Of a stretch of DNA of 37,496 nt, positions 7,243 to 17,121 are shown piece after piece. The notes under the pieces are model-generated. The model was not told the origin of the DNA and did no database searches. It was given only the letters and a program-made list of their open reading frames with translations. Source of the stretch: Oscillospiraceae bacterium (GTDB taxonomy: Bacteria; Bacillota; Clostridia; Oscillospirales; CAG-272); the NCBI GenBank assembly GCA_015064445.1, contig SVSE01000011.1:1-37496 (forward strand), in the 5' to 3' direction. The stretch's first letter is position 1, and every line of letters begins with the position of its first letter. Both the position numbers and the translations under genes were made by a program.

Positions 7243-8919
7243 ATGAAGGGCTATCAAAAGTACACAAAGCAATTTTTCGCGCCAAGTGGCGTAACAATGG
7301 ACTGGACAAAAAAGGAATATATCGAGAAGCCACCGATTTGGTGTAGCGTTGACCTTCGTGACGGAAATCAAGCGCTTATTATCCCTATGTCACTTGAGGA
7401 AAAGCTTGAGTTTTTCAAGCTTCTTTGCAAGGTTGGCTTTAAGGAAATCGAGGTCGGCTTCCCAGCAGCATCTGAAACTGAATATGAATTTTGTAGAGCT
7501 ATTATTGAGCAAAACCTCATTCCTGACGATGTTACAATTCAGGTTCTCACACAGTCAAGAGAGCATATCATTGCTAAGACCTTTGAGGCAATCGATGGTG
7601 CAAAGCACGCAGTAGTTCATCTTTATAACTCAACATCAGTGGCTCAAAGAGAGCAGGTGTTCAAAAGAGATAAACAGCAGATTATCGACATTGCAACCTT
7701 TGGTGCTAAGCTTTGTAAGGAATATAAGAAGAAGGCAAAGGGCAAGATTACCTTTGAATATTCTCCTGAAAGCTTTACAGGAACAGAGCCAGAATATGCA
7801 GTCGAAATTTGTAATGAGGTAATTAAGATTTGGGAGCCAACTCCTGATGACAAGGTTATTATCAACCTTCCTGTTACCGTGTCGCATTCAATGCCTCATG
7901 TGTATGCAAATCAGGTTGAATATATGCACAAGAATCTTCTTAATAGAGAAAATCTCATCATTTCCCTTCATCCACATAATGACCGTGGATGTGCAATCGC
8001 AGATAGCGAAATGGGACTTTTGGCAGGTGGAGATAGAATTGAGGGCACTCTCTTTGGTAACGGAGAGAGAACTGGTAATGTTGATATCGTAACTCTCGCT
8101 CTTAATATGTTCTCACAGGGCATCGACCCAGGACTTGATTTTACAAACCTTCCTGAAATTACTAAGGTTTATGAAAAGGTAACAAGAATGCATGTCTATG
8201 AAAGACAGCCATATAGTGGACAGCTTGTGTTCGCAGCATTTAGTGGCTCGCATCAGGACGCAATTGCAAAGGGAATGAAGTTCAGAGAGGGCAAGGACAT
8301 TAAGTGGACAGTTCCTTATCTTCCTATCGACCCAACCGATATCGGCAGAGTTTACGAGGCAGATGTTATTCGTATTAACTCCCAGTCTGGTAAGGGCGGT
8401 ATAGGCTACATAATGGAAACACAGTTCAAGCTCAATCTTCCACCAAAAATGCGCGAGGCATTCGGATATCATGTTAAGAGCATCTCCGACCACGAGCATA
8501 GAGAGCTTCAGCCAATCGAGGTTCACGATATCTTTATGCGTGACTTCGTTAATATCGCATCTCCTGTAAAGGTCGTTTCAGCAGTTTATAGCGACCATAT
8601 CGATGATACAGAAATCGACGGAGAGGTAACAATCGACCAAAACGGTGTAGTAAGCACCATTAAATCAAGAGGTAATGGACGCCTTGACTGTGTAAGCAAT
8701 GCTATAAAACAGCTCATCGGCAAAAATTACACTCTTGAAACATATATACAGCACGCAATCGAGGGAACAACAAGCTCGAAGGCAGCATCCTATGTAAGCA
8801 TAGTATGCGACGGTAAGACCTACTGGGGAACAGGCATCAGCAGTGATATCAGCCGTTCCTCAATCAAAGCCCTTGTAAGCGCTGTAAACCTTATGCTTTC
8901 CAAAGGAGACAACAAATGA
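7243..8919 (+). CDS. leuA: 2-isopropylmalate synthase (type 2)
   Basis: It condenses 3-methyl-2-oxobutanoate with acetyl-CoA, the committed step to leucine. The 558 residues fit the long type-2 LeuA family. The DRE-TIM barrel carries DLRDGNQAL (37-45), the metal-binding HPH pair (H243, H245) and GNGERTGN (272-279). The C-terminal LeuA regulatory domain (from about 430) normally binds leucine for feedback inhibition. The start has a strong AGGAGG Shine-Dalgarno. It is the first gene after the Leu T-box, and its stop overlaps the ilvB start by four bases (ATGA), indicating coupled translation. Confidence 0.96.
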   Translation: MKGYQKYTKQFFAPSGVTMDWTKKEYIEKPPIWCSVDLRDGNQALIIPMSLEEKLEFFKLLCKVGFKEIEVGFPAASETEYEFCRAIIEQNLIPDDVTIQVLTQSREHIIAKTFEAIDGAKHAVVHLYNSTSVAQREQVFKRDKQQIIDIATFGAKLCKEYKKKAKGKITFEYSPESFTGTEPEYAVEICNEVIKIWEPTPDDKVIINLPVTVSHSMPHVYANQVEYMHKNLLNRENLIISLHPHNDRGCAIADSEMGLLAGGDRIEGTLFGNGERTGNVDIVTLALNMFSQGIDPGLDFTNLPEITKVYEKVTRMHVYERQPYSGQLVFAAFSGSHQDAIAKGMKFREGKDIKWTVPYLPIDPTDIGRVYEADVIRINSQSGKGGIGYIMETQFKLNLPPKMREAFGYHVKSISDHEHRELQPIEVHDIFMRDFVNIASPVKVVSAVYSDHIDDTEIDGEVTIDQNGVVSTIKSRGNGRLDCVSNAIKQLIGKNYTLETYIQHAIEGTTSSKAASYVSIVCDGKTYWGTGISSDISRSSIKALVSAVNLMLSKGDNK

Positions 8920-10601
8920 AATTAACAGGAGCAGAAATCATTATAAAGACCTTGATTGAGCAGGGTGTTACCGATGTGTTCGGTTATCCTGGTGGTCAGG
9001 TAATCAATATTTATGATGCTTTGTATAAGGACAAGGACAAAATCAATCACATTCTTACAGCTCATGAGCAGGGCGCAGCACACGCAGCCGACGGTTATTC
9101 AAGAGCAACAGGTAAGGTTGGCGTATGTATTGCAACCTCAGGCCCTGGTGCTACTAACCTCGTAACAGGAATTGCAACTGCAATGCTTGACTCAATTCCT
9201 CTTGTAGCAATTACGGGAAATGTGCCATGTAGCCTTATCGGTAAGGATAGCTTCCAGGAAATTGATATAACAGGAATTACACTTCCTATAACAAAGCACA
9301 ACTATTTCGTAAATAAAATAGAGGATTTGGCTGATAGCATAAGAGAGGCGTTCTCAATTGCTAAGTCGGGCAGACCAGGACCTGTGCTTGTCGATGTGCC
9401 AAAGGATGTTCAAATGGCGCTCTACGATTATGAGCCACAGCCAATAGCACCAAAAATTCCTCTCCCTCTCGCAACCGCATCTGAGATTGAAAGGGCAGTA
9501 GCACTTGTGAACGAGGCAAAGCGCCCATATATTTACATAGGTGGTGGCGCTGCAGGACTTGGAATGGGCAAAGAGATAATGGACTTTGCCGACAAGATTG
9601 ACGCTTGCATCGGCTGTACCTTTATGGGACTCTCTGCAATTCCAGACGGATGCGATAGATTCCTCGGTATGCAGGGAATGCACGGAAATTACGCTTCATC
9701 TATGGCACAAAACGAGGCTGACCTTATTATCGGTATCGGCGTTAGATTTAGCGATAGAGCCACAGGTAATGTTGCAAAATATGCTAAAAAGAGTAAAATC
9801 ATCCAGCTCGACCCAGACTTTTCTGAGATTAACAAGAATGTAAATGTTGACTGTGGAATCGTTGGCGATGTTGAATATTCCTTCAAGGAAATCGCAAAGG
9901 CGTGCGCATCAAAGAAAAACGATGAGTGGACGCAGAGAATAAGCGCTCTTAAGGCTGAAGAGGAAAAATTCGAAAAGGAAATTGCCGATGCATCAAATGC
10001 AAGCCTCAGCCCAAGAATGGTATTTGATGTAATCAATGCAAGCAAGCCAAAGGATACAGTTATCGTAACTGATGTAGGTCAGCACCAAATGTGGACTGCA
10101 CAGTATGTTAAATTTGATAATACAAGACGCTTCGTTTCAAGTGGTGGTCTTGGTACAATGGGCTTTGGTCTTGGTGCTGCAATCGGCGCAAGGGTTGCAA
10201 CAGGCGACACAACAGTTCTTATCACAGGCGACGGAAGCTTTGGTATGAACCTAAATGAGCTTGCAACAGCAGTATCACACAATATCCCCGTCGTTATAGT
10301 TCTTATGAACAATGGCGTTCTCGGTATGGTTCGTCAATGGCAAACTCTTTTCTTCGGTGCAAGATACTCAAATACAGTTCTTACCGATAGAAAGACAGAT
10401 TTCGTTAAGCTTGCAGAGGCGTTCGGTGCTATCGGCTACCGTGTAAGAACACAGGCAGAGTTCGAGGACGCATTTAAGAAGGCACTTGCAAGTGGTCAGA
10501 CAGTAGTTATTGATACAATAATTGATAAGGATGAATTCGTTCTTCCTATGCTCCCACCAGGTGGCTCAATTGATGATATCATAACAAAATTGCAGAAATA
10601 A
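8916..10601 (+). CDS. ilvB: Acetolactate synthase, large (catalytic) subunit
   Basis: This TPP enzyme joins two pyruvates, or pyruvate and 2-oxobutanoate, for Val/Leu and Ile synthesis. The 561 residues have the usual three domains. The TPP-activating glutamate is E51 in AHEQGAAHAADGY. The TPP/Mg motif runs from GDG (438-440) to NN (465-466), and VRQWQ (472-476) lines the active-site channel. The presence of this FAD-type loop and the adjacent ilvN argue for the anabolic enzyme and against catabolic AlsS. Four bases overlap with leuA; the ilvN start lies 9 nt downstream. Confidence 0.95.
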   Translation: MKLTGAEIIIKTLIEQGVTDVFGYPGGQVINIYDALYKDKDKINHILTAHEQGAAHAADGYSRATGKVGVCIATSGPGATNLVTGIATAMLDSIPLVAITGNVPCSLIGKDSFQEIDITGITLPITKHNYFVNKIEDLADSIREAFSIAKSGRPGPVLVDVPKDVQMALYDYEPQPIAPKIPLPLATASEIERAVALVNEAKRPYIYIGGGAAGLGMGKEIMDFADKIDACIGCTFMGLSAIPDGCDRFLGMQGMHGNYASSMAQNEADLIIGIGVRFSDRATGNVAKYAKKSKIIQLDPDFSEINKNVNVDCGIVGDVEYSFKEIAKACASKKNDEWTQRISALKAEEEKFEKEIADASNASLSPRMVFDVINASKPKDTVIVTDVGQHQMWTAQYVKFDNTRRFVSSGGLGTMGFGLGAAIGARVATGDTTVLITGDGSFGMNLNELATAVSHNIPVVIVLMNNGVLGMVRQWQTLFFGARYSNTVLTDRKTDFVKLAEAFGAIGYRVRTQAEFEDAFKKALASGQTVVIDTIIDKDEFVLPMLPPGGSIDDIITKLQK

Positions 10602-10610
10602 GGAGGGCGT

Positions 10611-11108
10611 ATGAAAAGCAACAAATTTGTAATAGCAGTTTATGTTGATAACAAATTCGGTGTTCTTACAAGAGTAACGAGTATGTTTACAAGGCGTGGC
10701 TTCAATATTGATGCCCTTACCGTTGGAGAAACGGAGCGCCCAGAGTATTCTCGTATAACCATTTGCCTAAGTGGCGATGGCTACGCAAGAGAACAGCTTA
10801 TCAATCAGCTTCGTAAGCTACACAATGTAAAAAAGGTAGATGTGCTTCAGGACGACTGTATCAAGCGTGAGCTTATGCTTTTAAAGGTTAAGTACACCAC
10901 CGAAACAAGGGCAGATATTTTGGCTGCCACAGATGTTTATAGAGCCAAGGTTATTGACTACACAACAGATGAAATGTGTATCGAGGTAACAGGCGACCCA
11001 ACTAAGATTGACGCGTTTATCAAGATTATGATTCCATTCGGCATTATCGAAATGTGTCGTACAGGAATTGTAGCGCTTGAGCGTGGAAATACAACCCTTT
11101 TTGACTAA
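10611..11108 (+). CDS. ilvN: Acetolactate synthase, small (regulatory) subunit
   Basis: The 165 residues match the IlvN/IlvH family. An N-terminal ACT domain (about 5-80; GVLTRVTSMFTRRGFNIDAL is its signature) binds valine for feedback control, and a C-terminal ALS_ss_C domain spans about 85-160. It activates IlvB and makes it valine-sensitive. The start is set by an AGGAGGG Shine-Dalgarno in the 9-nt gap after ilvB. The usual gene order ilvB-ilvN-ilvC is kept. Confidence 0.94.
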   Translation: MKSNKFVIAVYVDNKFGVLTRVTSMFTRRGFNIDALTVGETERPEYSRITICLSGDGYAREQLINQLRKLHNVKKVDVLQDDCIKRELMLLKVKYTTETRADILAATDVYRAKVIDYTTDEMCIEVTGDPTKIDAFIKIMIPFGIIEMCRTGIVALERGNTTLFD

Positions 11109-11139
11109 GGGTAAATCATTAAAAAATAATAAAATGTGA

Positions 11140-12189
<1,050 letters not shown>

Positions 12190-12203
12190 GCCGAGGTCTA
12201 AAA

Positions 12204-13865
12204 ATGATTAAGGATACAATAGTAGACGGCGCACATAACGCGCCTCATCGCTCACTCTACAAGGCACTTGGCCTTACAAGAGAGGAGCTTGACCGTCCTC
12301 TTATCGGTATCGTTAGCTCATATAACGAAATCGTTCCAGGACATATGAACCTCGATAAAATCACACAGGCTGTAAAGCTTGGAGTTGCAATGGCAGGTGG
12401 AACACCAATAATGTTCCCTGCTATCGCAGTATGTGATGGTATCGCTATGGGACATGTGGGAATGAAATATTCCCTCGTTACTCGTGACCTTATCGCAGAC
12501 TCAACTGAGGCTATGGTAATGGCACACGGCTTTGACGGACTCGTTATGATTCCAAACTGCGATAAGAATGTTCCAGGACTTCTTATGGCATCTGCAAGAC
12601 TTAACATTCCTACCGTTTTTGTAAGTGGTGGACCTATGCTTGCAGGTCGTGTTGACGGTAAAAAGAGAAGTCTTTCTGCTATGTTTGAGGCAGTAGGCTC
12701 ATATAAGGCAGGAACAATTGACGAGTGCAAGCTCTGTGAATACGAAAACAAGGCTTGTCCAACCTGTGGCTCCTGCTCAGGAATGTATACAGCTAACTCT
12801 ATGAACTGCTTGACTGAGGTTCTTGGTATGGGACTTCGTGGCAACGGAACAATCCCTGCTGTATATTCATCAAGAATTGAGCTTGCAAAGCACGCAGGAA
12901 TGCAGGTAATGGAGCTCGTTAGAAAGAACATTCGTCCAAGAGATATAATGACAGCCTCTGCTATCAAGAACGCAATCACAGCTGATATGGCTCTCGGTTG
13001 CTCAACAAATAGTATGCTTCATCTACCTGCTATCGCAAACGAGTGTGGAGTAGAGTTCAACCTCGATGATGTAAACACAATAAGCGAGAAGACTCCTAAC
13101 CTCTGTCACTTAGCTCCTGCTGGTCCTACATATATGGAGGACTTAAATGAGGCAGGTGGAGTATATGCAGTTCTTAAGGAGCTTGAAAAGCTTGATTTGA
13201 TTGACACATCTGTTATGACCTGCACAGGTAAGACCTTGAAGGAAAATATTGCCGATGCTGTAAATCTTGATAGTAGCGTTATCAGAACAGTAGATAATCC
13301 TTATAGCAAGACAGGTGGTATCGCTGTGCTTAAGGGTAACCTCGCACCAGACGGTTGCGTTGTTAAGAGAAGCGCAGTAGCTCCTGAAATGCTCGTTCAC
13401 GAGGGACCTGCAAAGGTTTACGAGAGCGAGGAGGAGGCAATCAGTGCAATTTACGCAGGCAAGATTGTCAAGGGCGATGTTGTCGTTATTCGTTACGAGG
13501 GACCAAGTGGTGGCCCTGGTATGAGAGAAATGCTCTCCCCAACCTCTGCAATTGCAGGTATGGGACTTGATAAGGATGTCGCACTTATAACTGACGGACG
13601 CTTCTCAGGTGCAACTCGTGGCGCGTCAATCGGACACGTGTCTCCTGAGGCAGTAAGTGGCGGTACAATCGCTTATGTAAAGGACGGAGATATAATCTCA
13701 ATCAATATTCCAGAATATAAAATTGAGCTTAAGGTTTCCGATGAGGAGCTCGCAAAGCGTAAGGCGGAAATGCCAATCAAGCGCAAGGAAAATATCACAG
13801 GATATTTGAAGAGATATGCTTCAATGGTATCAAGCGCCGACAAGGGAGCTATTATCAATCGATAA
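12204..13865 (+). CDS. ilvD: Dihydroxy-acid dehydratase
   Basis: It dehydrates 2,3-dihydroxy acids to 2-oxo acids, the shared third step to Val and Ile. The 553 residues carry CDGIAMGH (77-84), the cluster Cys C119 in NCDKNVPG, and C188/C191 in [17 protein letters not shown]. The position where [2Fe-2S] members have a further Cys (PCN) reads VPGHMNLD (44-51) without Cys, as in the oxygen-labile [4Fe-4S]-type enzymes; this suits an anaerobe but is inferred from sequence only. It begins 14 nt after ilvC, with a weak GAGG Shine-Dalgarno. A long non-coding gap follows. Confidence 0.95.
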   Translation: MIKDTIVDGAHNAPHRSLYKALGLTREELDRPLIGIVSSYNEIVPGHMNLDKITQAVKLGVAMAGGTPIMFPAIAVCDGIAMGHVGMKYSLVTRDLIADSTEAMVMAHGFDGLVMIPNCDKNVPGLLMASARLNIPTVFVSGGPMLAGRVDGKKRSLSAMFEAVGSYKAGTIDECKLCEYENKACPTCGSCSGMYTANSMNCLTEVLGMGLRGNGTIPAVYSSRIELAKHAGMQVMELVRKNIRPRDIMTASAIKNAITADMALGCSTNSMLHLPAIANECGVEFNLDDVNTISEKTPNLCHLAPAGPTYMEDLNEAGGVYAVLKELEKLDLIDTSVMTCTGKTLKENIADAVNLDSSVIRTVDNPYSKTGGIAVLKGNLAPDGCVVKRSAVAPEMLVHEGPAKVYESEEEAISAIYAGKIVKGDVVVIRYEGPSGGPGMREMLSPTSAIAGMGLDKDVALITDGRFSGATRGASIGHVSPEAVSGGTIAYVKDGDIISINIPEYKIELKVSDEELAKRKAEMPIKRKENITGYLKRYASMVSSADKGAIINR

Positions 13866-14274
13866 TAACGGCGAACTTCGTTGTTGCTCCTCGTAGCCGA
13901 CCTCGACTATAAGAACCTGACATTCTATTTTTACAAATAGCACGCTACGCGTGTTGCAAAAATCAAGCAGAATTTTTGCAAGTCAGAACCTTGTTACTTG
14001 TTACACATCGTAATAAGCAATATAGCCATCGTCCGTCTACTGTGGTGCGCCTAGAATTTCTTGTTCTAATCGATTGATGTATATATAAGTTTTGATGGTG
14101 CGCCTTGTCTAACTTTGCCTAAAAGCTTTTAGTTAAAAATAGTTCAATTCCACATTCCGAATTCATAATTCCTAATTCACAAAATCCCACCACCTCGTGT
14201 GGTGGGCATACCAAAGCGCATTATGAAGATAGTGCGTCTTGGTATGAACTAACAAACGAAAGGAAGAAATAATT
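13866..14274 (+). other. Structured non-coding gap between ilvD and leuC
   Basis: These 409 nt hold no plausible gene. Three small hairpins lie side by side: CTATTT-TTAC-AAATAG (13925-13940), CACGC-TAC-GCGTG (13941-13953) and GCAAAAAT/ATTTTTGC (13956-13979). CTGAC (13917-13921) can pair with GTCAG (13982-13986) to enclose all three, giving a cloverleaf-like shape. The 10-mer TGGTGCGCCT occurs twice (14043-14052 and 14096-14105). AATTC repeats lie near 14158-14180. Two further strong hairpins precede leuC. There is no T-box motif, and no convincing promoter or terminator. Confidence 0.6.
14186..14246 (+). repeat. Two adjacent hairpins just upstream of leuC
   Basis: Hairpin one is CCCACCAC/GTGGTGGG (14186-14193 with 14199-14206). 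Hairpin two starts at the next base: CATACCAA/TTGGTATG (14207-14214 with 14239-14246), extended inward by GCGCATT pairing AGTGCGT. No T-run follows, so they are not a terminator. They could be an mRNA processing or stabilising site in the long operon, or part of a dispersed palindromic repeat. Confidence 0.6.
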
Positions 14275-15534
14275 ATGCCAATGACAATGACACAAAAAAT
14301 CCTTGCTTCACACGCAGGACTTGACAAGGTGGAGGCAGGACAGCTTATTTTGGTAAGCCTTGATAGAGTTTTGGGAAATGACATTACCTCTCCTGTTGCA
14401 ATCAAGGAATTTAACAAAATCGGCACAAAGGATGTTTATGATAAGGAAAAGGTAACAATGGTTATGGACCATTTTGCCCCAAATAAGGATATAAAGGCAG
14501 CAGTTCAGTGTAAAATGTGCCGTGACTTCTGCGAGGAAAAGAATGTAACTCACTTCTACGATGTTGGAAGAATGGGAATTGAGCACGCGCTTCTTCCTGA
14601 AAAGGGACTCGTGGTGTCTGGAGATGTTGTTATCGGTGCAGACTCACATACCTGTACATATGGTGCGCTTGGCGCATTCTCAACAGGCGTTGGCTCAACA
14701 GATATGGCTTGTGGAATGGCAACAGGCAAGGCTTGGTTCAAGGTTCCATCAGCTATTAAATTCGTTCTTAAGGGAAAGCTTAACAAGTATGTTTCTGGTA
14801 AGGATGTAATTCTTCACATTATCGGAATGATAGGCGTTGATGGCGCACTTTATAAATCAATGGAATTTGTAGGAGAGGGCGTTTCCTCACTTACAATCTA
14901 TGACCGTCTTACAATTTGTAATATGGCAATTGAGGCAGGCGCAAAGAATGGTATATTTGAGGTTGATGAGCAAACAATTGCTTATATCAAGGAAAGAAGC
15001 GATAGAGAAATCGTTTCCTTTAAGGCAGATGAGGACGCAGAGTATGATGAGGTTTATGAAATCGACCTTTCTAAAATCAAGTCAACCGTTGCATTTCCAC
15101 ACTTGCCAGAGAACACCAAGACCTTTGACGAAATCGGCGATATAAAAATCGACCAGGTAGTTATCGGCTCTTGCACAAACGGTCAGTATAAGGACATCGA
15201 AGAGGCAGCAATGATTCTTAAGGGCAAAAGGGTTGCCAAGAATGTTCGTGCAATTATTATTCCTGCAACACAGGACATTTACCTCAAAGCAGTTGAAAAC
15301 GGACTTGTTAAAATCTTTATCGAGGCAGGCTGTGTAGTATCAACCCCAACCTGTGGACCTTGCCTTGGTGGCTATATGGGAATTCTTGCAGCAGGCGAAA
15401 GAGCAGTTGCAACAACCAACCGTAACTTTGTAGGCCGTATGGGCGATGTTACAAGTGAGGTTTACCTCGCATCTCCTGCTGTTGCCGCAGCGAGCGCAAT
15501 CGCAGGAAAGATAGCAGATCCAAGCAAAATGTAA
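14275..15534 (+). CDS. leuC: 3-isopropylmalate dehydratase, large subunit
   Basis: With LeuD it isomerises 2- to 3-isopropylmalate using a [4Fe-4S] cluster. The 419 residues match the short bacterial/archaeal LeuC form. Cluster cysteines lie in [10 protein letters not shown] and in the CGPC of [26 protein letters not shown] is also typical. AAAGGAAG is the Shine-Dalgarno. It follows the structured 409-nt gap and leads the leuCDB part of the operon. The homoaconitase-like paralogues share this architecture, but the leuD and leuB neighbours settle the role. Confidence 0.94.
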   Translation: MPMTMTQKILASHAGLDKVEAGQLILVSLDRVLGNDITSPVAIKEFNKIGTKDVYDKEKVTMVMDHFAPNKDIKAAVQCKMCRDFCEEKNVTHFYDVGRMGIEHALLPEKGLVVSGDVVIGADSHTCTYGALGAFSTGVGSTDMACGMATGKAWFKVPSAIKFVLKGKLNKYVSGKDVILHIIGMIGVDGALYKSMEFVGEGVSSLTIYDRLTICNMAIEAGAKNGIFEVDEQTIAYIKERSDREIVSFKADEDAEYDEVYEIDLSKIKSTVAFPHLPENTKTFDEIGDIKIDQVVIGSCTNGQYKDIEEAAMILKGKRVAKNVRAIIIPATQDIYLKAVENGLVKIFIEAGCVVSTPTCGPCLGGYMGILAAGERAVATTNRNFVGRMGDVTSEVYLASPAVAAASAIAGKIADPSKM

Positions 15535-15547
15535 GGGGGAGACGACA

Positions 15548-16042
15548 ATGAAATTTACAGGAAAAGTAATCAAATATGGTGACAATGTTGACACCGATGT
15601 TATAATCCCTGCAAGATACCTCAACACAAGCGACCATAAGGAGCTTGCATCACACTGTATGGAGGATCTTGATAAGGACTTCACAAAAAGAGTAGAGATA
15701 GGCGACATTATGGTAGCAGGCGACAACTTCGGCTGTGGCTCGTCAAGAGAGCACGCTCCTATCGCAATTAAGGCAAGTGGAATTTCTCTTGTTATTGCAA
15801 ACACCTTTGCAAGAATTTTCTACCGTAACTCAATCAATATCGGTCTTGCTATTCTTGAATGTCCTGAGGCAGTTGCTAATATAAGCGATGGCGACAAGGT
15901 AGAGGCAGACCTCGATAATGGTGTTATTTATAACCTTACAACAGGTAAGAGCTTCAAAACTCAACCATTCCCAGAATTCATTCAAAAAATTATTACAAAC
16001 GGTGGACTTATTGAGTCAATTCGCCGTGGAGATGTAAAATAA
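15548..16042 (+). CDS. leuD: 3-isopropylmalate dehydratase, small subunit
   Basis: The 164-residue swivelling domain pairs with LeuC and completes its substrate site. It shows [12 protein letters not shown] near the N-terminus and the [12 protein letters not shown] motif (60-71), which contacts the substrate. The length is typical of the short LeuD partnered with the approximately 420-residue LeuC. AAGGGGGA is the Shine-Dalgarno, and the gap to leuC is 13 nt. Confidence 0.95.
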   Translation: MKFTGKVIKYGDNVDTDVIIPARYLNTSDHKELASHCMEDLDKDFTKRVEIGDIMVAGDNFGCGSSREHAPIAIKASGISLVIANTFARIFYRNSINIGLAILECPEAVANISDGDKVEADLDNGVIYNLTTGKSFKTQPFPEFIQKIITNGGLIESIRRGDVK

Positions 16043-16052
16043 GAGGCAAATT

Positions 16053-17120
16053 ATGAACTTGAATATAGCTTTGTTAAAGGGCGACGGAATCGGCCCTGAA
16101 ATCGTTGACAGTGCAGTAAGAGTGCTTGAAAAAATCGGCGAAAAGCACGGTCATACATTTAACTTTACTCCATATGACATAGGTGGCTGTGCAATTGATA
16201 AGCACGGAATTCCACTCCCAGAGGAAACCGTTGCAGGATGCCTCGCATCTGATAGCGTCCTTCTCGGTGCAGTTGGTGGACCAAAATGGGACACTCTCCC
16301 AGGCAATATGCGTCCTGAAAAGGCACTTCTTGGAATTCGCTCAGCTATGAATTTGTTTACAAATCTTCGTCCAGCTAAGCTTTATAGTGCGCTTAAGGGC
16401 GAGTGCCCACTCCGTGAGGATATCGTTGCAAACGGATTTGATATTATGATAGTTCGTGAGCTTACAGGTGGTATCTACTTCGGCGAAAGAGGAATGAGAG
16501 AGGGCAAGTATGGCGAGGAGGCTTACGATACAGAAAGCTACTCCCGTATGGAAATTGAAAGAATTGCAAGAGTAGCCTTTGAGAGCGCAAGAAAGAGAAG
16601 AGGTAAGCTTATCAGCATTGATAAGGCAAATGTTCTCGAAACCTCTCGTCTTTGGAGAAAGATTGTTCACGAAATCGCAAACGACTATCCAGATGTTGAA
16701 TGCACTGATATGCTCGTTGACAACGCAGCTATGCAGCTCGTTCGTAATCCTGCACAGTTCGATGTTATCGTAACCTCGAATATGTTTGGCGACATTCTCT
16801 CTGATGAGGCTTCACAAATCACAGGCTCAATAGGAATGCTCCCATCTGCATCTCTTAACGAAACAACAAGAGGACTTTATGAGCCTATTCATGGCTCTGC
16901 CCCTGACATTGCAGGTCAAAACAAGGCAAATCCTATTGCTACAATCCTTTCTGGCGCTATGATGCTCCTTTATTCATTTGGTCTTTCTAAGGAAAGCGAT
17001 GATATTGTAAGAGCAGTTGATGAGGTGCTTGAGGCAGGCTATCGTACAGCAGACCTTGCACACGGTGGCGAGTTCCTTGGCACAAAGGAAATTACAGATA
17101 AAATTATAGAGCGTATTTAA
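16053..17120 (+). CDS. leuB: 3-isopropylmalate dehydrogenase
   Basis: It oxidises and decarboxylates 3-isopropylmalate with NAD+ to 2-oxoisocaproate, the precursor of leucine. The 355 residues have [10 protein letters not shown] (8-17), the substrate arginines in LRPAKLY and [12 protein letters not shown], and [11 protein letters not shown] followed by [13 protein letters not shown] carrying the metal-binding aspartates. LAHGG near the end sits in the NAD site. It is a normal-length member. The next gene starts one base after its stop codon. Confidence 0.95.
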   Translation: MNLNIALLKGDGIGPEIVDSAVRVLEKIGEKHGHTFNFTPYDIGGCAIDKHGIPLPEETVAGCLASDSVLLGAVGGPKWDTLPGNMRPEKALLGIRSAMNLFTNLRPAKLYSALKGECPLREDIVANGFDIMIVRELTGGIYFGERGMREGKYGEEAYDTESYSRMEIERIARVAFESARKRRGKLISIDKANVLETSRLWRKIVHEIANDYPDVECTDMLVDNAAMQLVRNPAQFDVIVTSNMFGDILSDEASQITGSIGMLPSASLNETTRGLYEPIHGSAPDIAGQNKANPIATILSGAMMLLYSFGLSKESDDIVRAVDEVLEAGYRTADLAHGGEFLGTKEITDKIIERI

Positions 17121-17121
17121 T

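Noticed and set aside
8113-8526. A 137-codon open frame antisense to leuA.
   Set aside because: Completely within leuA, no domain, no plausible start context.
12257-12979. A 240-codon open frame antisense to ilvD.
   Set aside because: It is fully inside a well-supported enzyme gene, has no ribosome site or recognisable domain, and is explained by codon bias of the sense strand.
13866-14274. A second T-box or a peptide attenuator before leuC.
   Set aside because: There is no GGTACC-type T-box motif, no terminator with T-run and no short leucine-rich frame with a ribosome site.
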